64,000 nt of DNA from Cannabis sativa (taxonomy: Eukaryota; Streptophyta; Magnoliopsida; Rosales; Cannabaceae): the NCBI RefSeq assembly GCF_029168945.1, contig NC_083604.1:30933686-30997685 (forward strand), written 5' to 3'. Positions 11,901 through 24,156 of the stretch are shown one piece after another; the first letter of the stretch is position 1, and each line of letters opens with the position of its first letter. Below the pieces are notes generated by a model. The model did not search any database, was not told the origin of the DNA, and saw nothing but the letters and a program-made list of their open reading frames with translations. The position numbers were made by a program, and so were the translations under genes.

Positions 11901-13332
11901 GGTGCTGGGTTCAGTATGTCGTACCCACTACTATGGCTCCCAACTCTCACACAAGGCCCAAAAGAGAGGAATTTAACCTTAAAATGAGCAACTGTTATTA
12001 ATTGAATAGGCCCAAAAACTAAATGGGCCTAAATAAAATCTATCAAGAACTATGATAATTTATTTAGCAGCAACAACCTATATGCATCTATAATGAAATT
12101 AAACACATAGGCTCACACAGGCACACTTTGGATGGGTCCTATCATGTTGCTAGGTCATACACAGATGAAAGAAGATTGTAAATATACTTGTTACAAATTA
12201 TTTACTTGACCAAGGGAGCCATCAGATCATTAGATCTGGCAAAAAGTAACCATGGCTATTTTGCAATCAAGTAATAATAGGTTTTGAAAACTTACACACA
12301 AGCTAAAACACATACTCCTGCAACAAGGTTAGCTGGATAGTTGGATGTAGGATTTATTTAATTTTAAATTAAATAATTTCGAAATAATTAATTAAATAAA
12401 TAAAATATTTATTTTTGAAAAGTTAAAATAAAATAAAAAATTTCGAAAGTTTAAAAAAAAAATTAATTTAAAATTAAACCTACAATTTTGAAAAATTAGG
12501 TTTCAACCAACCTAAATATCATTTCAAAATTTGCTAACTACTTTTAAAAATTAAATGTTATTTTATAAATAAAAATTAAATAAAAAATTAAAAAAAGATA
12601 AATGAATATCTTTTTCAAATTTTAAATGTAATTTAAATAAATAAAATAACAAAATTTAAAAGTTAGCAAAATATCTTACATCTTTTTAAAATTACATGAT
12701 TATAGTTATCTTATTTTAAATTTAAATAAGGTCAAATTATTTTTAAAAAAAATTTAATTTAAAAAATTTAAAATCTGACCTTAAATTTAAAAATAAGATA
12801 AGATATAATCAAATTTAAAAATAAGATAGATTATTAAGCAAAAAAGATAGATACTAACTATTTTCAAATTCAAATTACACTAATATCTTGAATTAAATTT
12901 AAAAAATATTAAATTAATTCAAAATGATAATTAGAATTGAATTAGGAATAGTAATAGTATAAATACAGAACTACACAAAAAATCGGAAGTTAATTCCATG
13001 AAAAAGTATGAAAAAACGAAAAAATTGTGAGCTGTAGGGACAGTTTTCGCGATCGCAGGAAAATTTCAGCACAACTCCGATTTTTTTTCGAATCTTCAAA
13101 AAATCATAACTAATTCAAATTAAATCAAAATTGAGTTCTGTAAAAAAGTAACTTGCTTAATTTTTTCCATACTATCCAATAAAAATAATTTTTGAAACAG
13201 ATATTCAATTATTTTTAACGATAATTCACAAACACCAATCAATCATCAAATAACACTCAATACAACATGATACCATCCAAAAACAAACAAACAATCGTTT
13301 TAAAGTCCAAATTTCTTGCAAGTAAATCAATT
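8901..13332 (-). mobile_element. AT-rich leader/internal region of the copia element
   Basis: This is noncoding internal sequence between the decayed pol and the primer-binding site. It is extremely AT-rich from about 10150 to 13000. A 22-base motif containing CCCGTTTAGGCGAGAGTCAA occurs twice, at 9778-9800 and 9890-9913. I recognise no intact gag frame; decayed gag may lie around 9000-10100. The region is duplicated at about 48566-53036. Confidence 0.75.
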
Positions 13333-13349
13333 ACCATGGCTCTGAGGCC
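13333..13349 (-). promoter_or_regulatory. Primer-binding site of copia element
   Basis: The reverse complement reads GGCCTCAGAGCCATGGT, a variant of the TGGTATCAGAGCCATGG site complementary to plant initiator tRNA-Met. In an intact element the 5' LTR follows within three bases, as at 53056-53059. Here the LTR is absent and an unrelated LTR fragment begins at 13350. Confidence 0.8.
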
Positions 13350-14732
13350 GCGTATATTTTGGGAATATGATAGTATGATTGAGTTGGAGCGCTGAACATA
13401 AATATGGAATCTATAGCTTCTACTGGTGTATAGAAGTCAAGTGATGATTCCCTTCGAGCTTAGCTAAATAGAAGTAAATGGATGAGCTCTTGTTTCAGTG
13501 ACTATATCTTAGATCACTAAAACATCATTTACAGGTAGCTAAGTGTTTTAAGGGGCCAAATACATTGAGGGGTGAAAACGGTAAATTTATCCCATCTCGA
13601 TGTAAATCATCTATATAGAGGATCTTTGATCACATTAAGATTATAACAATGGTTAAATGAGATAGCATATCTACATCGTGGAACATATAGAATGCTCTAT
13701 ATAAGTCTGAGAGTGCAATTCCAAGTTCTAAGAGTGGATTCAACAAGGAATTAATAAGTTAGGGATTTACTTGGTAAATTCGGTTTAACTTATTGGAAGC
13801 TCAGCAATATAGATCCATGGTCCCCATTCTAGTTGAGACCATACTGTTTGTAAGACTCAATAATTGATTTATGTTTAACCAATTAAAATTCTAAAAGTTA
13901 GACTATATCTAATTTGTGAATTTTCAATAAGCAGAGGTGAAATTGTAAAGAAAAGAGATTCTAGGTTTATTTATTAATTAAGAAACTCTATATGTCTAAT
14001 TAATAATTATATTAATTGACAATATTATTTAATAATCTATTTTAGTTGTTAAATAATTAGTCTTGGCATTTAAATGGTTAGAATTGGAAAATTGGCATTT
14101 TTTGGAAAATAGAAATAAAATTGTGGAAACTGCAAAATCCAAGTGAGGCCCATCACACCTATGGCCGGCCACTTGAGTGTGTTTCGCAATTTTTATTTTC
14201 AATTTTTAAATGCCAAAATAATTACTAACCTAAACCTAGCAGTTATGTATAAGTGGAAAGTGGTGGCTCAAACTAAATAAGGCAATTAATCATTACTCTG
14301 TAATTCAGTAAATTGCCTCTTTCAGAAAGTTGAGCTTCCCTTTTCTTTATATATAGCCGCCCTCTCCTCTTCCTCTTGTGACACACGAAATCAACACAAC
14401 ACACAAGAGAGAGAGATACAATTTCGAATTCCCTAGTGAGAGAGTAGTGCCCACACACAGCAAACAGCACCTCAATCATAGATTGGAAGACTGTGAAGGA
14501 TCACATCCAACTGAAGGACATTCGGGCTCAGATCTTGATTATACTCTGCAACAGAAAGGAATCAAGGGTTAGAGATCTGAGTGGAAGGAGACATATTATT
14601 CCGCTGCAATCAATGTAAGGTTTTCTTAACTTTATATGTGTTTTCCTTTTATCGTTTTAGAAGTTCATATTTAGGTTGTTAATCAACATACTTGTGAGTA
14701 CCTCTAAGATCCTGATAAAATAAATTCCAACA
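13350..14732 (+). mobile_element. 5'-truncated copia-family solo LTR (plus strand)
   Basis: It aligns to 58862-60244, the right three quarters of the complete solo LTR at 58317. It ends in CCAACA at 14732 and is followed by ACAAC (14733-14737), the target duplication also seen at the sister locus. The left end is cut by the deletion junction. It lies in Tat gag sequence, as the sister copy does. Confidence 0.85.
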
Positions 14733-14737
14733 ACAAC

Positions 14738-16330
14738 AGCCTGTAATCGTCATCCCCATGGAGGAAACACACGAAGATCCAACGATGAATACCTCTAAGA
14801 CTATAAATGGTCAGCCGCCAAAATCTCCGATCATAGGTTCCACCTGGGCCAAGTTGTAGGCGGGTAGACTTTATCTAGTAATTTATCAGGAGAAGTCATA
14901 CCCAATAATTCCAACAAACTTAATGGTGTCGGTCAGCAAATTGGCCAAACCAATCAGTCGCTAAGGCAGCCAGGCATTTCTGTATTTAATAGATTAAGGA
15001 CGACTCATGATCTCAGCAATGATCTAAACAAGATGAAGGGAGTGGACGATCAGCTTGATGCACCAATCGTGCAACCCAAAACCCGTGCTCAAAATCCCGC
15101 TCAAAGATATGCTGATTTGACTTAGGTCGGCCAAGAGGCCGAACAGGTTAGTCCAGCCGTGCAGGCACAGTTGGACGAACTAAAAAGTATGTTCCAAGGC
15201 CTGGCCGGTCAAAGGAACAACGATCTTGAGTTAGACCGAGCACGTGGAACCCCTTTCTCCCCCGAGATTAATATCCTAGAATTGCCCCACAGATTTAAGA
15301 TGCCAACCTTAAAGATGTATACTGGGAAGGAAGATCCCTTATCCCACCTTAAGTATTTCGAGATGCAAATGGACCTGCAAGGAGTACGAGGCGATGTATG
15401 TTGCAGAGTTTTTGCCACCCTCTCAGAAGCCGCCCAACAAAGGTATTTCAAGTTAGCGCACGGAAAGTTCAACTCATGGAAGGCTCTTTCCTCAAAGTTC
15501 CATGCATAATTCTCCTCCTCTCGCCAACTTCCATTACACCTAGGAGATCTAGTCGAAGTAAAGAAAAGACCAAGAGAGCCTCTCTGAGCCTACATTAACA
15601 GATTCATGATAGAGGCGACTAAGGTTGCACGGGTAACCGCAGACGAAAAGTTGTCTGCGATACTTGGGGGAATTGAAGTCCTTGGAGAACTTTGGAAGGC
15701 CATAAGGAAGAACGGACCAGTAGACTCGATGAGTGATTTTCTTGACCGTGTAGAAAGTTTTATCAAACTTGAAGAAGCCATCCAGTGAGCAGAGCAGACG
15801 GTGAACAAAAACCTAGCCAGTCAAAAGCTCCTTCTACTGGGACATCTGTCCAGCTCCCCCATTACCGAAGCAATTCAAGCTCAAGTGGTAAACGGTCCAG
15901 CAACAATAATAGACAAGGGAATGGGAAAAAGGGAAAGTTCACTGGAAAACTCCAACAAGCTTCGAAGCAATTCAAGCTCAAGTGGTAAACGGTCCAGCAA
16001 CAATAATAGACAAGGGAATGGGAAAAAGGGAAAGTTCACTGGAAAACTCCAACAAGCTTCCCGGGAGAATCTTGCCAAGTATACTACATTTACCATCCTG
16101 ACGGAAGACATGGAAAGTGTTTATATAGCTACTCAGTCATTAGCCCCGTACAAGAAGCCCGCACCCATGAAAAAAGATGTCAGCAAGAGAGACATTACTA
16201 AGTTTTATCGTTTTCATGGGGATTACGGCCATGAATGCAACAATCTGAAGCGGGAAATCGAATTCCTGATAAGGAAAAATAATCGGCACGTACAGAAGTA
16301 TGTCAAGGTCGATAAGAATCAGAGGGGGGA
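14738..16330 (+). pseudogene. Decayed Tat-lineage Ty3/gypsy gag fragment
   Basis: The frame piece at 15159-15509 holds a retrotransposon gag region (…LPHRFKMPTLKMYTGKEDPL…). A zinc-knuckle-like FYRFHGDYGHEC-type segment lies near 16200-16240. It matches 60250-61740. Damage includes a TAG at 15123-15125 where the sister copy reads CAG, and a 97-bp tandem duplication at 15866-16059 that changes frame. The gag start is missing here; it was lost with the deleted 5.8 kb. Confidence 0.85.
15866..16059 (+). repeat. 97-bp tandem duplication inside gag
   Basis: Unit 1 is 15866-15962 and unit 2 is 15963-16059; they are nearly identical. The sister locus (from 61382) has one unit. Since 97 is not a multiple of three, the same bases are read in two frames in succession, which creates the apparent 317-codon frame at 15801-16754. 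Confidence 0.92.
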
Positions 16331-17160
16331 TAACAACCAAGACGTGCTACCACCACCAGTAGATGGACATCTGCAAGTCATTATTGGAGGTTTGCACAAA
16401 GCTAGAGATTCAGGCGAAGCCCGGGAGCGGTATGCTCGAACAGTACAGCACGAACAAGAAGAACTAGTCCTAGCCATAGAAGGGAGGAAGCCGAAGATCC
16501 CACGAGCGGGGGAACCCACCATAATAACATTTAATGATGAAGATACTGTCAAGATCAGATTTTCGCACAACGACCCGTTGGTCGTGGAAGTCCAGATAGC
16601 CATCAGGATGATAGCCAGAACCATGATAGATAATCGAGCCTCTTCCAACATCTTATTCAAGACCACATATGAAAAGATGGGGCTCCAACTCAAAGATTTA
16701 AACCCTGTCTTTAGCCCGTGTATGGTTTCTTCAGCCAAGGAGTCGCACCTCTAGGGAAAATTCGCTTACCCCTCACTGTTGGAAAAGCTCCAACAAGCAT
16801 AACTATATGGCCCCATTTTTTGTATTGGACATTCCATCAGCCTTTAACGTCATATTAGGCCAACCAGCTTTGTATGACTTAAAGGCTACTACGTTGATAT
16901 TCCATTCATGCTTAAGTTCCTGACAAAGAATGGGGTAGGGTGTCTAAGAGGAAACCAGCAGTTTGCTCGGGAATGTTATAACGTTGCCATAGCCAAGGAT
17001 AAGAAGGAAGTATCGTCTAGCCAGAGCTCGGACAAGGGAAAAAACATTTCTAAGTACGGAACTTCCCAGGGCTGGGATAAAGATGGACTCAAGCTGCAAT
17101 GTTGGACCTGTGGAAGAACTAGAAGAGATTGAGATCGACCCAGATATTTAGGCCAGAAAG
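16331..17160 (+). pseudogene. Tat-lineage protease and linker remnant
   Basis: The region after gag includes an aspartic-protease-like stretch at about 16620-16660 (MIDNRASSNILF). Tat elements normally have D-N/T-G-S-S here, so the Gly after Asp-Asn appears to be Arg. The frame ends at 16752. Downstream, 16808-17135 continues in other frames with homology only to the sister copy at 62240-62618. Confidence 0.7.
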
Positions 17161-18056
17161 CTTAAAATTTGAAAAGGTTTGTTGGTCGAAGTAAAATCAG
17201 CACTGATAAAATTTTTGAGAGCAAATGTGGACATTTTTGCATGGTCACATGAGGATATGGTCGGAATTGATCCTTCTGTAATTTCGCACATCCTAAATAT
17301 TGATCGCAACTATCGACCAGTTCAACAAAAGCGAAGGCTGTTGGACAAGGAGCGAGCTCTAGCCCTGAAGGAAGAGGTAGAGAAGCTACGAAATAACAAC
17401 TTCATAATTGAATCTTTATACCCGAATTCGGTTGCTAATCCCGTACTGGCACCCAAGAGGTTTGTGTATTGATTTCACATACCTCAAGAAGGGGTGCCCC
17501 AAAGACTTTTTTCCACTTCCAAGAATCGATCAGCTTGTGGACGCAACAGTAGGGCACGAAATATTGAGCTTCATAGACGCCTATTCAGGGTACAACCAAA
17601 TCAAAATGCATCCACCGGACCAAGATCATACAAGTTTCCGAACAGATTTGGGTCTATATTGCTATAAAGTCATGCGATTTGGACTCAAAAATGCTGGGGC
17701 GACATACCAAAGATTGGTAAACAAGATGTTTAAAGACCAGGTCAGACGAAACATGGAAGTATATGTGGATGACATGCTCGTCGAATCCAGGTTCAAACTC
17801 CTCAAGAAATACAACATGAAACTCAATCCCTTAAAGTGCTCCTTTGGAGTCAGTCTCTGGTAAGTTTCTAGGCTTTATTGTCAACGCCCGAGGAATCGAA
17901 GCCAATCCAGAGAAGATTCAAGCCCTCCTGGATATGAAATCGCCAACAAGAATGAAGGAAGTGCAAAGCTAAACTGGTCGGATCGCCGCACTCAACAGAT
18001 TTGTTTCAAAATCCACAAACAAGTGTGTTCCATTCTTCAGCATCCTGCGATGAAAT
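17161..18056 (+). pseudogene. Tat-lineage reverse transcriptase fragment
   Basis: RT motifs appear in order: FAWSHEDMVGIDPS near 17236, KRRLLDKER near 17330, CIDFTYLKKGCPKD near 17468, FPLPRIDQLVDAT near 17510, GLKNAGATYQRLVNKMF near 17682, and catalytic YVDDM at 17762-17776. The usual short NGKWR-like segment before CIDF is missing, with a frameshift, in both copies, so that lesion is shared and older. A deletion of about 40 bp at 17790, after the YVDD motif, is private to this copy. The fragment stops at 18056, where copia leader sequence takes over. Confidence 0.9.
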
Positions 18057-18430
18057 AAGATAAGATATAATTAAATTTAAAAAATAAGATAGATTATTAA
18101 GCAAAAAAGATAGATACTAACTATTTTTAAATTCAAATTACACTAATATCTTTAATTAAATTTAAAAAATATTAAATTAATTCAAAATGATAATTAGAAT
18201 TGAATTAGGAATAGTAATAGTATAAATACAGAACTACACAAAAAATCGAAAGTTAATTCTATGAAAAAGCATGAAAAAACGAAGAAAAACAAAAAATTTG
18301 CGAGCTGTACGGACAGTATGCATTGCATATTGTCCGCGCGCGCATGGTGGGGAGCATGGCCGAGGGAGCTCGGCGCAGGAGGCTGCCAGCAGCCTCTCCG
18401 CGCGCGGAGCCCAGTGATTCAGACAGAAAT
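18057..18430 (-). mobile_element. Copia leader fragment with GC-rich hairpin segment
   Basis: 18057-18290 repeats the AT-rich copia leader seen at about 12795-13020. From 18300 a GC-rich segment (GCGCGCGCATGG) begins, with a near-perfect hairpin at 18311-18335. The Tekay-like element was inserted at 18430/18431. The copia sequence resumes at 27862. Confidence 0.8.
18311..18335 (-). repeat. Hairpin in copia leader
   Basis: GGACAGTATGC, ATT and GCATATTGTCC form an 11-bp stem with one wobble pair and a 3-base loop. A related hairpin lies at 36092-36117 in the plus-oriented copia copy, with a one-base bulge and the same flanks. Confidence 0.7.
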
Positions 18431-20658
18431 TGTAACACCCTAACTATCTTAGGCGTATTACGTGATTTTTAAACGTACTGTGCAGCTCGTTGCTAATCAA
18501 CGAGGTTTATGGAAAAACGTGATTAATTAAAATTTTGCTTTTTCATTGAACTTATAAACCATTTTACAAAAAGTCTCGGGATCCCGATTTATAAAAATAT
18601 TTACAAACGTTTTTACTGTTCAACTTTTACATCAAAATAAAGTCGTCTAACGACAATTACAAAATCTCAGCCGTGCTGTCCCGAGGATCGTACGCTCCAG
18701 GCCTAACCGCCCCGACATGTACAATCTCATAAGCTCGCTCACGGTCCATCAAAGAATCGCCTTGCCTTTACCTACACATGAACATAAACTGTGAGTCGAC
18801 AGACTCAGTAAGAAAAGCATACTAATATCATACATAAAACTGACTGCCGTGTCCAACACGATACTGAGTCCCGCTACTGCCATGTCCAACATGGTACTGA
18901 GCACTACTGCCATGTCCAACATGGTGCGGGTTTTGAACGTTCGGGGGACGGTACTATTGACAAGTATCCTCCCGATCGGTCGAGCCGGTCATACTCGGCT
19001 GCTGGTCATACTCCAGCTGTCTGCAGAACGGGATAGGTCAATAGCACCGAACCACCAACCGGTGTCGGCCCTGATCGGTCGAACCGGTCATACTCCGGCT
19101 GCTGGTCATACTCCAGCCTGTACCGACGTGACAGGGTTGGGTGGTTCGAAGCCTAAATACATATCTAATGTAATCTAACAGGCTTCCTACATGCACGCTA
19201 AACATGTAATCTACATATGCATACTGTTATACTAATCTTACACGGATTCCGATTTCGGGTGTGCGGTCAACTGGCCGGAACTGAAGCTGAACGGCGGATT
19301 ACTGGCTCCTAAACCAAAAAAATCACAACGCTATAAGCGACACGCTAAATCACTTCCCGGGGACTAAAACTTGAAACTAAAAGTTTCCCTATCGATAAAA
19401 AGCATGGCAATACCCCTAAAAACCCAAAAACGAGAAAAACAAGGGTTCTGAAAAATCCCCAACCGGAAGACCGGTTGCCCAACCGGAATTCCGGTTGCGG
19501 GAAAATTCGGGACCCCATCCGAATTCCGGATGCTCAACCGAATTCCGGTTCCTCGCAGGCAGCAACCAAAAATTCACATATCTTGACCAATTCGAACCCA
19601 ATTGATCCTAAACTTTCCAGACCTCCTCCATAGGTCCCAAATAACAATTCTAGAGCATCAAGCCTACCCAGAAATCACACATGCAAAATTCACCATTAAA
19701 GACCAAGCTTTGAGTTCAAGAACTCAAACTTGGTTAAATCCACTATCATGCACCCTAGCCTAGTTAATTCTACTTAACTAAGCATATAATCACCTCTGAA
19801 ATCATACAGAAACACCCAGCAACTTCACAGCAACATATTCACACATTTTCCTTCCAAAATTCATATTTTTACAAAGAAAACTCAAGGCTTTAACAATCTA
19901 ACCTACATGCTTCTAACATAGCTTAAACAACAACAATAATCATGCTTTGAACAACTTAAATCAACAACAAAACACAGCAGAAACATCTCTCAAAGATCAC
20001 ATGCATTATCATCCATTTTCATCATTTTTCTTCAAGAATTTAAAGAGAAAGGGCCTAGGAAACACATACCACACAAGAGATCAATAAAGCTTGCAAACTA
20101 GGGCTTGAATCACCAAAGAAAACCAGCCCTTTTGAACCCCCAAGCTCAGCCGAAAGAGAGGAAAAGAGAGAGAGAGAATTTTTCTTTTGAAACTTTTCTA
20201 TTTTCTTTAAAAATTGACTAAGTGTTTGAAATGAGAGAAAAAAGGGATTTATAACATATTACTCATTTAATTTCAGCCAAGAAAAGAATAATTAAGATCA
20301 ACATATAATTTCCATTTCATAAAGTCATATAAGACAAAATACTATCCACCATAAAATCACAAAATTCATACTAAAGGGGTATTTTTGGGACATTCTAAAT
20401 TCCCGGCCATTCCCGACATTCCCAATGTCTAAACCCGTCCCCAAAATACTAACATACTAAGTTGTGATTTCTAATGAGCCAAACGCCGCGTTCCAAAATA
20501 CCGGACACCGGAAATGCGAAACATAAAAGCTACTAATGATCTCATCATGCATATCAGAATTCCATAATAACAATGATAAATTATTTAAATAGCTATAAAT
20601 AATTTCCTGATTAACATAAATAACTGCTAATTTCCAAATTAACTAAGCGGGCTTTACA
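18431..20658 (-). repeat. Tekay-like 3' LTR
   Basis: It contains three tandem units with the core CCATGTCCAACATGG at about 18849-18925 and a cluster of CCGG palindromes at 19455-19555. The palindromes here have lost single bases compared with those in the 5' LTR. A TATA-like box lies on the minus strand near 20248-20254. Confidence 0.93.
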
Positions 20659-20671
20659 ACTATCCCCCCCT
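20659..20671 (-). promoter_or_regulatory. Polypurine tract of the Tekay-like element
   Basis: On the minus strand, AAGGGGGGGATAG lies directly against the 3' LTR. The pol stop codon TAG (20660-20662) is embedded in it, so coding runs to within one base of the LTR. Confidence 0.88.
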
Positions 20672-23600
20672 TAAAAGGATTTCGTCCCCGAAATCTAACC
20701 TGAATAACTCTGGATATTGAGTTCGCATATCTGATTCTAGCTCCCAGGTGGCTTCTTCCACCTTACTGTTTCTCCAGAGAACCTTGACCAATGCTATGGT
20801 CTTATTCCGAAGGACTTTATCCTTTCTATCCAGGATCTGCACTGGCTTTTCCTCATAAGACATATTTGACTGAAGCTGAAGGCCCTCATAACTGAGTATA
20901 TGAGAGGGGTCTGAAACGTATTTTCTCAACATTGAGACATGAAATACGTTGTGCACTGCTGATAAAGCTGGAGGCAATGCTAACCGATATGCCACTTGAC
21001 CTATCTTCTCGAGAATCTCGAATGGTCCTGTAAATCTAGGGCATAACTTGCCTCTTTTCCCGAAACGTTTAATCCCCTTCATCGGAGATACTCGTATAAA
21101 CACATGGTCCCCTACTCGGAACTCAACATCCCTACGTTTCGGATCTGCGTAACTCTTCTGTCTGCTCTGGGAGGCAAGCATTCTAGCTTTAATCTTCTCT
21201 ATTGCCTCATTGGTCCGCTGAACTGACTCTGGACCTAGGTATTTCCTCTCCCCTGTCTCATCCCAGTGGATAGGAGATCTACATTTCCTACCGTACAACA
21301 GTTCATAGGGTGCCATCCCTATCGTACTCTGGTAGCTGTTGTTGTAAGAGAACTCTATCAACGGTAGATATTTATTCCATGAACCCTCAAAGTCCATAAC
21401 ACAGGCTCTCAGCATATCCTCCAATATCTGAATTGTCCTTTCGGACTGACCATCTGTCTGAGGATGGAATGCTGTACTGAATTTCAGTTTCGTACCCATT
21501 GCCCGTTGCAAACTTTGCCAAAACTTGGAGGTGAATTTCGGATCCCTGTCCGAAACTATAGACTTCGGTACCCCGTGAAGTCTCACTATCTCCCTGACGT
21601 ATAACTCTGCCAACTGATCCACTGTAAACGTTGTTCTGACCGGCAGAAAATGAGCAGATTTCGTAAATCGGTCCACCACTACCCAGATGGAATCATACAT
21701 ACCCGTGGTCCTAGGTAACCCGACCACAAAATCCATCGTAATATCCTCCCATTTCCACTCTGGTAGGGTTAGAGGCTGCAACAACCCTGCTGGTCTCTGA
21801 TGTTCAGCCTTGATCTGCTGACACGTGAGGCATCTCGAAACGAATTCTACCAAATTCTTCTTCATACCGTTCCACCAGAAGTACGGTTTCAAGTCTTGGT
21901 ACATCTTGGTGGTGCCGGGATGCAGAGAATATGGAGTAGAATGAGCCTCCTCAAAGATCTCGTTCCTCAAGTCCACACTGTTCGGGACACAAACCCTGGC
22001 TTTATACAAAAGCATCCCGTTATCTGACACTGAAAAGTCTTTGGCCTGACCAGCCAATACCTCATCTCGGATCTTCACTAACTCCGGATCTGTTGTCTGA
22101 GCAACCTTTATTCTTTCTAACAGATCAGATTGCAGCGTTAAGTTGTGAAGCTGACCTACCACAAACTCAATGCTGGATCTAACCATATCCTCTGCTAGCT
22201 GAGGTGAGATCTGAACCATGCTAGCTACTTGCCCGGGACCCTTTCTGCTCAGGGCATCGGCCACAACATTGGCTTTCCCGGGATGGTAAAGGATCTCACA
22301 ATCATAGTCCTTCACTAATTCCAACCATCGCCTTTGTCTCATGTTCAAATCTTTCTGAGTAAAGAAATACTTGAGACTTTTATGGTCGGTAAAGATCTCG
22401 CACTTCTCGCCATACAAGTAATGCCGCCAAATCTTCAGTGCAAAAACCACTGCGGCCAGTTCTAAATCATGAGTCGGGTATCGCTGTTCATAATCCTTTA
22501 ACTGACGGGAGGCGTAAGCGATAACCCGATCGGCTTGCATCAATACGCACCCCAAACCCTGTTTGGATGCGTCACAATAGACCACGAACTTCTCCTCGTC
22601 CGAAGGCAAAGCTAGTACCGGAGCAGTAATCAACCTCTGTTTCAGCTCTTGAAAACTAGCTTCGCATTTATCTGACCAGATAAATCGCTGATTCTTCTTT
22701 GTAAGCTCGGTTAGGGGCATTGAAATTTTGGAGAACCCCTCCACGAACCTACGGTAGTACCCAGCTAATCCCAAAAAGCTTCTGATCTCTGTCACTGTCT
22801 TCGGTCTCGGCCAATCCCTGACGGATTCGATCTTCCCGGGATCCACCTTGATCCCATCTTTACTCACTATGTGCCCTAGGAAGGACACCTGAGACAACCA
22901 GAACTCACATTTCTTGAACTTGGCGTAGAGTCTATGTTCTCGAAGTCGTTGCAGTACCATCTGAAGATGTAACTCATGCTCCTCTTCTGACTGAGAGTAC
23001 ACGAGGATGTCGTCGATAAACACAATTACACAGATATCGAGGAAATCCTTGAATACTCTATTCATCAGGTCCATGAATGCTGCAGGAGCGTTGGTTAGTC
23101 CGAATGACATAACCAGGAACTCGTAGTGTCCATACCTAGTGCGGAAAGCCGTCTTTGGAATGTCCTCCTCCCGGATCCTCAACTGATGATAACCCGAACG
23201 GAGATCAATCTTAGAAAAGACCGTCTTCCCCTGAAGTTGATCGAACAAGTCATCGATCCTAGGTAATGGATATTTATTCTTCACCGTCAGCTTGTTCAAC
23301 TCTCTGTAGTCGATGCACATCCTCATAGATCCATCCTTCTTCTTCACGAACAAAACCGGGGCTCCCCAAGGTGACACACTGGGCCGAATGAACCCTATGT
23401 CAAGCAACCCCTGGAGCTGAATCTTTAACTCCTTAAGTTCAGCTGGAGCCATCCTATACGGGGCTTTAGAAACCGGATCCACCCCTGGTGCCAAGTCAAT
23501 CACGAAGTCTATCTCCCGATGAGGTGGTAACCCTGGAAGTTCTTCGGGAAAAACGTCCAAAAATTCCCGAACTACACTGATGTCCTCTGGCCGAATGGTG

Positions 23601-24022
23601 TCTGGCCGAGTGGTGTCCACCACCACGGCCAGAAACCCTAAGCACCCACCGTGCAATAATTCTCTCGCTGACATAGCCGAGATCACCGGGATCCGAGATC
23701 CCTGAACCGAACCCACAAATACGAACGGTTCTTCACTTTCCGGTTGGAAGACCACCATCTTCCTCTTACAATCAATGCTCGCCGAATATTTAGATAGGAA
23801 ATCCATTCCTAAAATAATATCGAATTCGACTAAGCTCATCTCTATCAGATCAGCGCTTAACTCTCTACCATCTATCTTGATCGGCATAGACCTAATCCAC
23901 CTGTTGGAGATAACCAATTCTCCGCCAGGTAACAGGGTTCCAAACCCTGACTCATATCTATCAAAGGGTCTACCCAACTTACTAAAGACTCTGGCCGCCA
24001 CATAAGAACGTGTAGCCCCGAA
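20660..24022 (-). CDS. Ty3/gypsy pol: protease tail, RT, RNase H, integrase, chromodomain
   Basis: The frame is open for about 1,120 codons to the stop inside the polypurine tract. Counting from 24001, the motifs are: LGMDFL of the protease end near residue 64; RT with FIDDILVYS near 328; RNase [11 protein letters not shown] near 474; integrase zinc-finger HPG...CLTCQ near 694-735; integrase Asp residues in MDFVVGLP (about 755) and SDRDPKF (about 817) and Glu near 853; [12 protein letters not shown]; and a C-terminal chromodomain-like [21 protein letters not shown] near 1065-1085. It encodes the enzymes that copy and integrate the element. It has no start of its own: the same frame continues upstream to about 24265 but is cut by TGA at 24023-24025, where the protease DSG triad belongs. 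It is probably not functional as it stands. Confidence 0.93.
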   Translation of the reverse strand, partial: FGATRSYVAARVFSKLGRPFDRYESGFGTLLPGGELVISNRWIRSMPIKIDGRELSADLIEMSLVEFDIILGMDFLSKYSASIDCKRKMVVFQPESEEPFVFVGSVQGSRIPVISAMSARELLHGGCLGFLAVVVDTTRPDTIRPEDISVVREFLDVFPEELPGLPPHREIDFVIDLAPGVDPVSKAPYRMAPAELKELKIQLQGLLDIGFIRPSVSPWGAPVLFVKKKDGSMRMCIDYRELNKLTVKNKYPLPRIDDLFDQLQGKTVFSKIDLRSGYHQLRIREEDIPKTAFRTRYGHYEFLVMSFGLTNAPAAFMDLMNRVFKDFLDICVIVFIDDILVYSQSEEEHELHLQMVLQRLREHRLYAKFKKCEFWLSQVSFLGHIVSKDGIKVDPGKIESVRDWPRPKTVTEIRSFLGLAGYYRRFVEGFSKISMPLTELTKKNQRFIWSDKCEASFQELKQRLITAPVLALPSDEEKFVVYCDASKQGLGCVLMQADRVIAYASRQLKDYEQRYPTHDLELAAVVFALKIWRHYLYGEKCEIFTDHKSLKYFFTQKDLNMRQRRWLELVKDYDCEILYHPGKANVVADALSRKGPGQVASMVQISPQLAEDMVRSSIEFVVGQLHNLTLQSDLLERIKVAQTTDPELVKIRDEVLAGQAKDFSVSDNGMLLYKARVCVPNSVDLRNEIFEEAHSTPYSLHPGTTKMYQDLKPYFWWNGMKKNLVEFVSRCLTCQQIKAEHQRPAGLLQPLTLPEWKWEDITMDFVVGLPRTTGMYDSIWVVVDRFTKSAHFLPVRTTFTVDQLAELYVREIVRLHGVPKSIVSDRDPKFTSKFWQSLQRAMGTKLKFSTAFHPQTDGQSERTIQILEDMLRACVMDFEGSWNKYLPLIEFSYNNSYQSTIGMAPYELLYGRKCRSPIHWDETGERKYLGPESVQRTNEAIEKIKARMLASQSRQKSYADPKRRDVEFRVGDHVFIRVSPMKGIKRFGKRGKLCPRFTGPFEILEKIGQVAYRLALPPALSAVHNVFHVSMLRKYVSDPSHILSYEGLQLQSNMSYEEKPVQILDRKDKVLRNKTIALVKVLWRNSKVEEATWELESDMRTQYPELFRLDFGDEILLRGG

Positions 24023-24156
24023 TCAAACGACGCTTGAATAAAACGAGTCGTTAATAAGAATCGACACTGTAACAACCGATGGGGCTGGCATACGCATCGG
24101 CTGCGTGATCGCGAATACCACAGGCTGGAGTGGGTATCGGCTGGAGCTCTCGGTGC
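24023..24156 (-). pseudogene. Protease N-terminal part with stop at the active site
   Basis: This is in the same frame as pol (24265 and 24001 differ by a multiple of three). It encodes a protease lead-in (…SVVTVSILINDSFYSSVV) and then TGA followed by [13 protein letters not shown]. Related elements have FDSGATxSYV at this point. Net loss of three bases by small indels has replaced the catalytic Asp-Ser-Gly with a stop. Confidence 0.85.

Noticed and set aside
15209..15472. 87-codon antisense ORF, repeated at 60723-60986
   Set aside because: Exact antisense of the Tat gag capsid region; conserved only because gag is duplicated.
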